From Leucaena leucocephala (lineage: Eukaryota > Streptophyta > Magnoliopsida > Fabales > Fabaceae): a DNA stretch of 64,000 nt. The notes below the pieces were generated by a model. It saw only the letters and a program-made list of their open reading frames with translations. It ran no database searches and was not told the origin of the DNA. A program made the translations under genes and the position numbers. The first letter of the stretch is position 1; the number at the start of each line of letters is the position of its first letter. The stretch is from positions 3,100,001 to 3,164,000 of the forward strand of contig CM073535.1 of NCBI GenBank assembly GCA_037074615.1. Reading direction: 5' to 3'. This document shows positions 11,474-21,127 of this stretch, piece after piece.

Positions 11474-13730
11474 GTTCCTCAATGCAAATAGATAAAATTG
11501 GCGTATCATAGACGAATAAATAAATTGCTGAACTTGGATATTCAGCTCCAGTAGTAAATAGGTGGGTCAAAGAGTTATGTCTCTGAGAAATGCGAAACGA
11601 TAATTGATATGTATATATACTCTCAAGAACCGAGTATATAAATATCTTCTCTTGTATTAAGAATGTCAAGAGAATTAAGTATATTTTGTAAGAAAGGTTT
11701 TATCATGAAAGAATGTTGTCATGAGTCGCTTTCAGAAATGAAAAATTTATTACTCTAGCAATAGCAATAGTATTAGTAAATAAATGACTCGGGTTTAGAT
11801 AACTATAATAATTGCGCATGATTCTGATGAAATGACTACTGAAACTTCCAAATTCGTCTGCCCTGTCATCTGGCTCTGAAAATGTTAAAAAATTAGCCTA
11901 ACAGTTTATATTTTTAATGATCAATGGCGATATTACTCCCTTCAAGGAACATTTTTGAATACAGACGACTCACTCCCAGTGAAAACTTCCACCCGTGATT
12001 CGTCAACAAAGTCAGAATTGGCAGCTCAAAGTTTGACCAACGCTACCTCAATGGGTAGTTTCTGGTATAAACAAAACGCACGAGTTATCCTTGGACTTGT
12101 AACGTACTCCTAGGTATATCTATTTAATTAAATTAAAAAATAATTAATATAATAATTTTTAAAAACATTTTAACTATTTTTCTTAATTTTTCCTCTAATT
12201 TAATTATTAAAAATTATCAATAAAAATAATTTAAAAAATTAAATAAATATTAAAAAATAATATTTAGAATCAACTTCCTATTAATGTATTAAGCACAGGA
12301 CCACATTTACAACAAAAACTTTTTGTTTATTCCGTATTTCCCAGTTTTTTTTATTATGCTTGATTCAAGTTTTCAACGAGCTCAGCACAACTCTTCCACC
12401 ATTCTGGAGTTAGATCAAAGTCGTGGCGGCCCTCTCTCTCTCTCGCGAAAGTTCCTTCCTTCTTTCTTCATGATCTGTTGTGGCCAAGCAAGATAAGTGA
12501 AGTGTACTGACTACACCGCGGCAATTTCAGGTGCTTCTCTCATCTTTTTGTCTTTCTCCTATACTTTACTGGTTTTCGTTTCTCTTCGAAAGGGGTTCTG
12601 CTGTTTGAATGGAAAGAAGTTATTGGAGGTATCTGTCATCAGAAGGTACCTAATAAGGTAAAAAGAAAATTTTAGTGTATTATTATGAGACTAGCAATAT
12701 CATATAATAGTGAATGTTAGGCTCTAAAAGGACAATAAGAGCATAAAATTAAAATAATTGAGATAAAAATATTAAGATAGATATGTGAGCATATAAGAAA
12801 AGATAGAATCTATAATGAATATATACGAGGGAGAGCTGGATTGACATCTATTGAAGAAAAATGGTAGAGAATCGTTTGAGGTAATTTGGGCAAGTATAAA
12901 GAAGGCTGTTGAGTGTGTCGATGAGGAGGGTAGATCAAATACTTTGAAGCCTGGTGAAGACTAAAGAGAACACTCAATAAGGTTATTGAGCATGATCATT
13001 TGGTCAATAATTTATTTAAAGATTTGGCTTTTGATAGAATACAATAATATTGTATGATGTATGTATCCAACTTTATCTAGTAGGATAAAATTTGTTGTTG
13101 TTGAATAATAGAAATGACTCTTTTTTCATAGATGAAAACAAAAACAAGTTTGAGTCTTTCTAGCACTTATCATATAAATTTGTTTTATCAAACAAAAAAT
13201 AATTAGTTTAGAATGATCACTTAACAATATTGGTTTGGTTGAAATCAAGGATACTAATATGTCTTATTTCACTAGGTGGGGTTAGCTATATGAATTGTAC
13301 AATGCCATTATGCTCTATTCCCTAGATGAGTTATTGACTAAAAGATCCCGTTCAATAATCTCATTAAGTGTTCTTTTTGGTATTCATCTATCTTTTTTTA
13401 TAGGACTTGATCCACCTTTCTCACTGGTGCATTTTATAGCCTTCTTTGTACATGCCCAAACCACTTTAAATGATCTTCTCCCATTTTCTCCTTAGTAAAT
13501 GTCATTCTAACTCTTCTCCATATATGTTTATTAAAAATCTTATCTTTTATTATTTTATGCCCCTACTTGCATTTCAACATCCTCTTCTCACAATTACCCC
13601 AACTTCATATGCTATTGTTAGTTGTTATCCCTTTACTGCACATGAGTAAAATGTAATGTATATTTGAACAAGTTGCTCGATTCATTTGTACTGTGCCTTA
13701 TCCTAAGGCACTTGTGTAAAGAAAAGCAAA
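11474..13730. other. Spacer, promoter and long leader intron of copy 3
   Basis: A block at about 11940-12105, running from AACATTTTTGAATACAGACG to ATCCTTGGACTTGTAA, matches 15660-15805 upstream of copy 4, so it is duplicated promoter DNA. An AT-rich segment of about 185 bases (roughly 12106-12290) is present only here. The leader exon ends at 12530 in GCAATTTCAG and the intron runs to TCCTAAG at 13707, about 1.18 kb against about 0.5 kb in copy 4. Part of the extra length is an RTE LINE fragment. Confidence 0.6.
12709..13105 (+). mobile_element. 5'-truncated RTE LINE fragment in the leader intron of copy 3
   Basis: The segment runs from GAATGTTAGGCTCTAAAAGG to a GTTGTTGTTG tail. It matches the last 400 bases of the larger LINE at 44857-46832, including the GCATATAAGAAAAGATA and ATGGTAGAGAATCGT blocks. 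It covers only the C-terminal coding end and 3' tail, and contains several stops. The 5' truncation is typical of target-primed LINE insertion. Confidence 0.85.
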
Positions 13731-15094
13731 ATGGGAATCACGCGGAAGTTAGAATCTGAGGAACAAAGGGAGCGCAAAGCCTTTCATGACACAAAAGCTG
13801 GGGTCAAGGGGCTAGTTGATGCAGGAGTCACCAAGATTCCTCCTATGTTCCATCATCCTCTTCATCAATCGGAACAAGCTTCGAATTTGGGAGACACAAA
13901 GCATGTTATTCCTGTTATAGACCTTTCCGATGTTGATAAAGGGCCCGGCAAGCGCCAAGAAGTAGTTGAAATAGTTAGGGAAGCTTCTGAGACAGGGGGT
14001 TTCTTTCAGGTGGTCAATCACGGTATTCCTGTGCATGTTCTTGATGAGATTATAGATGGAGTGCGAAGGTTTCATGAGCAAGCTTTGGAGTTCAAAAGGG
14101 AACTCTACACGCTTGATGCAATGAAAACTTTTGTGTATAATAGCAACTTTGATGTGTTCAGTTCTCCAGCTTTGAATTGGAGGGATTCTTTTATGTATGA
14201 CATTGCCCCTAATCCTGCAAAACCAGAAGAGTTGCCGGAAATATGCAGGTATTTCATTACTTTAAGGCCAATTAGATCATATATAATTCTGGTTTGCAAC
14301 ATATATAGTTGACGTTTAAAATATGAGATTTGAAATCTTTCTTTTCTTCTTCTTCTTCTTTTTTTGTTTCTTGTATCTACCTGCAGAGATATATTACTAG
14401 AATACGGAAAACACATAATGAAATTGGGAATATCGTTGTTGGAGTTAGTATCAGAAGCTCTTGGTCTAAACCCAAATCATTTGGAAGACATGGGTTGTGC
14501 CGAGGGGCTTTTAGCTCTTGGCCATTACTACCCTGCTTGTCCTGAACCAGACCTCACTTTGGGAACCACTCAGCACTCCGATAATGACTTTCTCACAGTA
14601 CTTCTCCAAGACCAAATTGGTGGCCTTCAGGTTCTCTACGACAAAACATGGATTGATGTTCCACCAGTTCCAGGAGCTTTAGTTGTTAACATCGGTGACC
14701 TTTTGCAGGCAAGCTTTCTCTTCTTTCCCATGTGTTTCTTTGTTTTTCATGCAGCTATTATTTGTTAGCGTAGAAGGAACACAATGATATTTGAAATCAC
14801 ACATGACATATGTGGGTAATGGGTAGTTTTCTTCAAGTGCAGCTTATAACAAATGACAAATTCAAGAGTGCAGAACACAGAGTATTGGCTAATCTTGAGG
14901 GTCCAAGAATATCTGTAGCTAGCTTTTTTAGCGGGGGTGTGAAGGCATCATCGAAGTTATTTGGTCCCATAAAGGAACTGCTATCTGAAGATAACCCTCC
15001 AAAATATAGGGAAACCACTGTTGCGGAGTACGCAGCTTACTTCATTGCAAAAGGGCTGGATGGGACTTCTGCTCTTACTCATTTCAGGATTTGA
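13731..15094 (+). CDS. 2OG-Fe(II) dioxygenase, ACC oxidase homolog type (array copy 3)
   Basis: Exons 13731-14248, 14387-14708 and 14843-15094 give 363 residues. The iron triad is intact (TQHSDNDFL and SAEHRVLAN), as is the 2-oxoglutarate Arg-x-Ser in GPRISVASFF. Compared with its sisters it carries two unusual changes: the conserved Trp of WGFFQ is Gly (ETGGFFQVVNHG), and Lys before the HxD motif is Gln. Intron 2 uses a GC donor. Exon 2, intron 2 and the start of exon 3 are almost identical to copy 5, while the C-terminal part of exon 3 (SGGVKAS) is closer to copy 4, so the gene is a mosaic. The leader intron contains a LINE fragment. Function is inferred from family only; the Trp change could weaken folding or activity. 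Confidence 0.87.
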
Positions 15095-16667
15095 GTTCTG
15101 CAATGCCATTAGATAAAATTGGTGTATCACAAATCATAAATAAGTTAATTGTTGAACTTAGTATTAGATCAAGAAAAAGAAAGAAAAACCCTTGAGCTTG
15201 GTAAGTCGATATTGAGATTGCCTTAAAACTAATTAAAGCCTAGAGTCCCTCCCCTGTTTTCATTGTGTTTACTTATGTTCTTGCTTTGCATAGGTCCTTC
15301 AGTCAAACATCCTTGACTTTATTTATTTATATGCATGTGTTCATAATGGAGTTTTTAGACTTTCTTTCTTCCTTTTGCATTTTGAAATTAAAAGGGGCAT
15401 TTACATCTTTCAAGCCGATGGCTTTTAATTTTGAAGTAAGATGATGATAGATGTTTTTTCATTATTGGCACGTCCATGTCTATAATATCTCCTGCAGGCT
15501 GCAGCTTACCTTGTGCTCTGTTGCATCTTTTAATTGTTAACGTTATACTATTTATGCCACATTTATCTACAAGTGTTGAAAAGTAAGACCGTTCTAAGAG
15601 GTTTTGTTAAAAAATTAACGTTGACACTTAATTGGATGTGATACTTTTTGGACTATATTGATCCAAGAACAATTTTTGAATAAAAACTTCCACCCGTGAT
15701 TTGTCAAAAAAGTCTGAATTGAATTGGCAGCTCACAAATTGACCAACGCTGCCTCAATGGGTAGTTTCTGTTATAAAGAAAACGCACTAGTTATCCTTAG
15801 CCTTGTAAATTGACAAAATTCTACGACAATACAGCATTTACAGCAAGAACATTTTGTTTATTCCGTATTTACCAGTTTTTTAAGCTTGACTCAAGTTTTC
15901 AACGAGCTCTCCACAACTCTCCACCATCCTGGATTTATAAGTGTGACAAAGTCATGTATATTATTTTATTTTTAAGCGCGGAGGCCAAGGGAAAAACATA
16001 ATATTAATGCTCTGGCATGTTCAGATCAAAGTCGCAGCAGCCCTCTCTTTCTCTCACGAAAGTTCCTTCCTTCTTTTCTTCAGATCTGTTGTGGCCAAGC
16101 AAGATAACTGAAGTGAAGTGTGCTGACTATAGCGCTGCAATTTCAGGTGCGTCTCTCATCTTTTTGTTTTTCTCGGATACTTTACTGGTTTTGATTTCTC
16201 TTCAGAAGGGGTTTTGCTGTTTGACCTCACCTATACTTTCAAGTTTCTGAGCCCAAAAACAATAATGTCCTCTGTTTATACCATGCCCGACCTTTCCTTC
16301 TGCTCTAACTTCTTCGATTCTGAGTTTTCCAAACAACAAGACGAAATGTTTCGTTTTTTTGGTCCTGGTTATTGCCTGCAAATTTGATTCACCCGGTGTA
16401 GTCTTTCTATCCCTTCCTTACACAACAAACATAAAAAGATTGGAGAGCTTTCTATTTTCATTTGTTTGTTTAACAAGTTTGAGAGTCTTTCTAGTACTGA
16501 TGAAATAAAAAATTGTATCAAGGACAAAAAAGAGTTTAGAATAATCACTGAGCAAAATTGGTTTGGTTGAAATCAACATGAGTAAATTGCAATGTATATT
16601 TGAACAAGTTACTTGATTCTTTGGTACTGTATCTTATATCTAAGGCACCTGTATAAAGAGAGGCAAA
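15095..16667. other. Spacer with HR-like gene relic, promoter and leader of copy 4
   Basis: 15290-15600 resembles introns 2 and 3 of the HR-like gene. The promoter block at 15660-15805 matches the one before copy 3. The leader exon ends at 16146 (GCAATTTCAG) and the intron runs to ATCTAAG at 16644, leaving a 23-base second leader piece before the start codon. Confidence 0.6.
15290..15600 (+). pseudogene. Relic of HR-like lesion-inducer gene introns
   Basis: The segment with GGGGCATTTACATC, AGTAAGATGATGATAG and TTTTTTCATTATTGGCAC aligns by eye with the intron 2 region of the intact gene (GATGATGGTGGTTTTTCATTATAGACAC at about 3630). The part with TCTGTTGC and TTATACTATTTATG aligns with intron 3 (3778-3850). 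Exon sequence is gone. Similar remnants occur at about 18215-18260 and 21320-21575. Confidence 0.5.
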
Positions 16668-18006
16668 ATGGGAATGCGGAAGTTAGAACCTGAGGAGCAA
16701 AGGCAGCGCAAAGCCTTTGATGACACAAAGGCTGGTGTCAAGGGGCTGGTTGATGCAGGAATCACCAAGATTCCTCCTATGTTCCATCATCCTTTTGAGA
16801 AATCTGAACAACCTTCGAATTTGGGAGACACAAAGCATGTTATTCCTGTTATAGACCTCTCCGATGTTGATAAAGCACCCAGCAAGCGCCAAGAAATAGT
16901 TGAAATAGTTAGGGAAGCCTCTGAGAGATGGGGTTTCTTTCAGGTGGTCAATCATGGTATTCCTTCACATGTTCTTGATGAGATTATAGATGGAGTGCGA
17001 AGGTTTCATGAGCAAGATTTGGATGTCAAAAAGGAACTATACACACTTGATCCATCGAAACCTTTTGTGTATAATGGAAACTTTGATCTGTACAGTTCAC
17101 CAGCTTTGAATTGGAGGGATACTTTTATGTATTACATTGCTCCTAATCCTCCAAAACCAGAAGAGTTGCCGGAAACATGCAGGTATTTCATTGCTTTTAG
17201 GCAAACTAGATCATATACAATTGAAGGTTTAAAAATGAGATTTTAAGTCTTTCTTTCGTTTCTTTATTTGTTTTCCTGGTCGCATCTACTTGCAGAGATA
17301 TATTAATAGAATACGAAACACACACAATTAAATTGGGAATATTGTTGTTGGAGTTATTATCGGAAGCTCTTGGTCTCTACCCTAATCATCTGAAAGACAT
17401 GGGTTGTGCGGAGGGGCTTTTAGCTCTTGGCCATTACTACCCTGCTTGTCCTGAACCGGACCTCACTTTGGGAACGACTAAGCACTCTGACAATGACTTT
17501 CTCACAGTACTTCTCCAAGACCAAATTGGTGGCCTTCAGGTTCTCTACGAGAACACATGGATTGATATTCCACCGGTTCCTGGAGCTTTAGTTGTTAACA
17601 TCGGTGACCTTTTGCAGGCAAGCTTTCTCTTCTTTCTCGTATTTCTTTGTTTTTCTTGCAACTAATATTTGTCAGGGTAGAAGGAACACAATGATATTTG
17701 AAATCACACATCACACATGACGTGTTGGTAATGAATATTTTTGTGCAAGTGCAGCTGATAACAAATGACAGATTCAAGAGTGTAGAACACAGAGTATTGG
17801 CTAATCTCAACGGTCCAAGAATATCGGTAGCTAGCTTTTTAAGCGGGGGTGTGAGGGCATCACCAAAGTTATTTGGTCCCATAAAGGAACTGTTATCTGA
17901 AGATAACCCTCCAAAATACAGAGAAACAACTGTTGCAGAGTACACTACTTACTTCATCGCAAAAGGGCTGGATGGGACTTCTGGTCTTACTCATTTCAGG
18001 ATGTAG
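16668..18006 (+). CDS. 2OG-Fe(II) dioxygenase, ACC oxidase homolog type (array copy 4)
   Basis: Exons 16668-17182, 17296-17617 and 17755-18006 give 362 residues, one codon shorter at the N-terminus (MGMRKLEPEEQ) than copies 3 and 5. It has WGFFQVVNHGIP, the iron ligands in TKHSDNDFL and SVEHRVLAN, and Arg-x-Ser in GPRISVASFL. With copy 1 it is one of only two array members in which every canonical motif is intact, so it is the best candidate for an active recent duplicate. The second intron begins GC and its sequence differs from the near-identical introns of copies 3 and 5. The leader exon and intron upstream are complete. Confidence 0.9.
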
Positions 18007-19767
18007 TTCCTAAATGAAAATAGATAAAACTGGGGTATCATAAATCATAAATAAATAAACTGTCGAACTTGGTATTGGGTCAAGAAAAAAGGGAAAAACC
18101 GTTGAGCTTGCTAAGTTGGTGGATTTGGTAAAAGTCAATATTTAGACTGCCTTAAAGCTAGTTAAAGCCCCGAGTCCCTCCCCTGTTTCCATTTTGTGTT
18201 TATATATGCTCTTGCGGCTTACCTTGTGTTCTGTTGCTTATTTTAATTGTTAACGTTGCTTCTTCTTCTTTTTAAATATAAGAAATTGATCAACTTTATA
18301 TTTAAATTTATAATTTTTTCCAAAACATTGCTATTAATTGTTAGTAGTAAGGGATTTTCTATAAAAAGATGCTTATGATGTGCATTATTAAAAATAGTAT
18401 TTTAAAAAAATCAATATACATTTATTATAAATAATTAATTTAATTAATTTTTTTAATATTTATAAATTAATTGTCTACCTAGTGAGATTACTACTTATAC
18501 TAGATATATTGTAAGTGAATAAGTGTTGAAAATTAAGAGCGTTTTCAGAGGTTTTGTTGTATTTGGAAGAGTTTTATTCTACAGAGTATAGACCAAACCT
18601 TTGAAGAGAGTGATAGTTCACCCCTCGAAGTCTTTTCTACATTATATTTGTTTGTTCCTCATGTTTTTAAAGATTTTTGGGAGAATAACATTCTCAAACA
18701 AAAACTCTTTTTGTATGGATGACAAAATGATATCAAACAATTACTTCAATGACAGTTAGTTCCGACAAATTTTCTGAAAATTGATTTTTATATATATTCC
18801 TTCCTAAAATTTTAATATGATATATAGTTTACAGTATAATTCATACTATTATGCTAACAAAAATTAATTCAACTAATAAGAAGTTATCTTATAATTTATA
18901 AAAATTTTAGTATAAATTTTATTGTCGATATGAGAATTTGTTGGTGAATGATTACTCAAATATTTTTTTTATGCATTCGACATTCAAATATGTTTTCAAT
19001 GGCATAATATCTCAAATTAGAGGTATTTATTACTAATGAAAAAATATTTTAACAGTAAAATTATATTAAAAATTAGTTTAGAATATTTAGTAATATTAGA
19101 AAATAATTTTACGTGGATCCAACAAAAATTAACTGCTATAAGAGATTCCAGATTGTTGACTACCATTTAATGAATCCCAATTACTGATAAAATATTTAAG
19201 TTTTATTGTATCGAAAAAATATTTGTTTTGAGTGCCACAATATTATTATTTCCAAATGTCTTGTTCAATATTTCAAGTCTGGCGGAGCCAAGGGAGAAAC
19301 GCATAGGTAATGCTCGGCCACATTCAGCCTCAAAGTAGCCGCTACCTTCTCTTTCACAAATTTTATTTCTTCCTTCCTTCCTTCTTTTATTCATTATCTA
19401 TTGTGGCCAAACATGGTAAGTGGACTGTGCTGACTACACGGCTGCAATTTCGGGTGCGTCTCTCATCTTTTTGTTTTTCTCCTATACTTTACTGGTTTTG
19501 GTTTCTCTTCAGAAGGGGTTTTGCTGTTTGACCGCACCTGTGATTTCAAGTTTCTGAGCTCAAAAGAAACAAGGTCCTCTCTTTCTACCATCCCCAACTT
19601 TTCCTTCTGCTTTAACTTCTTCGATTATAAGTTTTCCAAACTAGGGTGATTTTTTTATGGTCCTGGTTATTGTCTGCAACTTTGGTTCACCTGGTGTGAG
19701 TCTTTCTAGTATTCATTCACTCTGAACAAGTTGCTTGATTCATTTGTACTGTAAAAAGAGAAGCAAA
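18007..19767. other. Spacer, AT-rich insertion and leader of copy 5
   Basis: 18215-18260 holds a short remnant of the HR-like intron (CTTACCTTGTGTTCTGTTGC). About 18270-18520 and 18640-19250 are AT-rich without genes. The block around 18520-18640 recurs near 21570-21640. The leader exon of copy 5 ends near 19453 (GCAATTTCGG followed by GTGCGTC). The usual CTAAG acceptor found before the starts of copies 3 and 4 is deleted here. Confidence 0.55.
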
Positions 19768-21127
19768 ATGGGAATGACATGGAAGCTAGAACCTGAGAAA
19801 CAAAGTGAGCGCAAAGCATTTGATGACACAAAAGCTGGGGTCAAGGGGCTAGTTGATGCAGGAGTCGCCAAGATTCCCCCTATGTTCCATCATCCTCTTG
19901 ATCCATCTGAACAAGCTTCGAATTTGGGAGACACAGAGCATGTTATTCCAGTTATAGACCTCTCCGATGTTGATAAAGGGCCCAGAAAGCGCCAAGAAAT
20001 AGTTGAAAGAGTTAGGGAAGCGTCTGAGACATGGGGTTTCTTTCAGGTGGTCAATCATAGTATTCCTCTACAAGTTCTTGATGAGATTATGGAAGGTGTG
20101 CGAAGGTTTCATGAGCAAGATTTGGAGGTCAAAAGGGAACTGTACGCACGTGATCCAATGAAAACTTTTGTGTATAATAGCAACTTTGATATTTACAGTT
20201 CACCAGCTTTGAACTGGAGGGATACTTTTCTGTATTACATTGCTCCCAATCCTCCAAAACCAGAAGAGTTGCCCGAAATATGCAGGTATTCTCATTGCTT
20301 TTAGGCAAATTAGATCATATGTAATTCAAGAATTCTGGTTTGCAAGATATATAGTTTGACGTCAAAATATGAAATTTTAAGACTTCTCTTTCGGGTTTAT
20401 TTCTTGCATCTACTTGCAGAGATATATTACTAGAATACGGAAAACACATAATGAAATTGGGAACATTGTTGGTGGAGTTATTATCGGAAGCTCTTGGTCT
20501 AAACCCAAATCATTTGAAAGACATGGGTTGTGCTGAGGGGCTTATAGCTCTTGGCCATTACTGCCCTGCTTGTCCTGAACCAGACCTCACTTTGGGAACC
20601 ACTAAGCACTCCGATAATGACTTTCTCACAGTACTTCTCCAAGACCAAATTGGGGGCCTTCAGGTTCTCTACGACAAAACATGGATTGATGTTCCACCAG
20701 TTCCAGGAGCTTTAGTTGTTAACATCGGTGACCTTTTGCAGGCAAGCTTTCTCTTCTTTCCCATGTGTTTCTTTGCTTTTCTTGCAGCTATTATTTGTTA
20801 GCGTAGAAGGAACACAATGATATTTGAAATCACACATGACATATGTGGGTAATGGGTAGTTTTCTTCAAGTGCAGCTTATAACAAATGACAAGTTCAAGA
20901 GTGTAGAACACAGAGTATTGGCTAATCTTGAAGTTCCAAGAATATCTGTAGCTAGCTTTTTTAGCGAGGGTTTGAAGTCGTCACCAAAGCTATTTGGGCC
21001 CATAGAGGAGCTATTATCTGAAGATAACCCTCCAAAATATAGAGAAACCACTGTTTCAGGGTATGTAGCTTACTTCAATGCAAAAGGCTTGGATGGGACT
21101 TCTGCTCTGACTCATTTCAGGATTTGA
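19768..21127 (+). CDS. 2OG-Fe(II) dioxygenase, ACC oxidase homolog type (array copy 5)
   Basis: Exons 19768-20285, 20420-20741 and 20876-21127 give 363 residues. The chosen start MGMTWKLEPEKQ aligns with the sister copies; an upstream in-frame ATG lies in the leader. The iron triad (TKHSDNDFL, SVEHRVLAN) and Arg-x-Ser (VPRISVASFF) are intact. In the otherwise invariant NHGIP motif Gly is replaced by Ser (VVNHSIP). Intron 2 has a GC donor and is nearly identical to that of copy 3. The leader intron has lost the acceptor region seen in copies 3 and 4, so either splicing uses another AG or the leader is retained. The reading frame is open; activity is uncertain. Confidence 0.87.

Noticed and set aside
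5859..21127. Assignment of the array as true ACC oxidase (ethylene-forming enzyme)
   Set aside because: The N-terminal extension (KAGVKGLVDAG and HVIPVIDL) and the 2-oxoglutarate Arg-x-Ser context match ACC oxidase homologs/E8-type dioxygenases rather than ACO itself.
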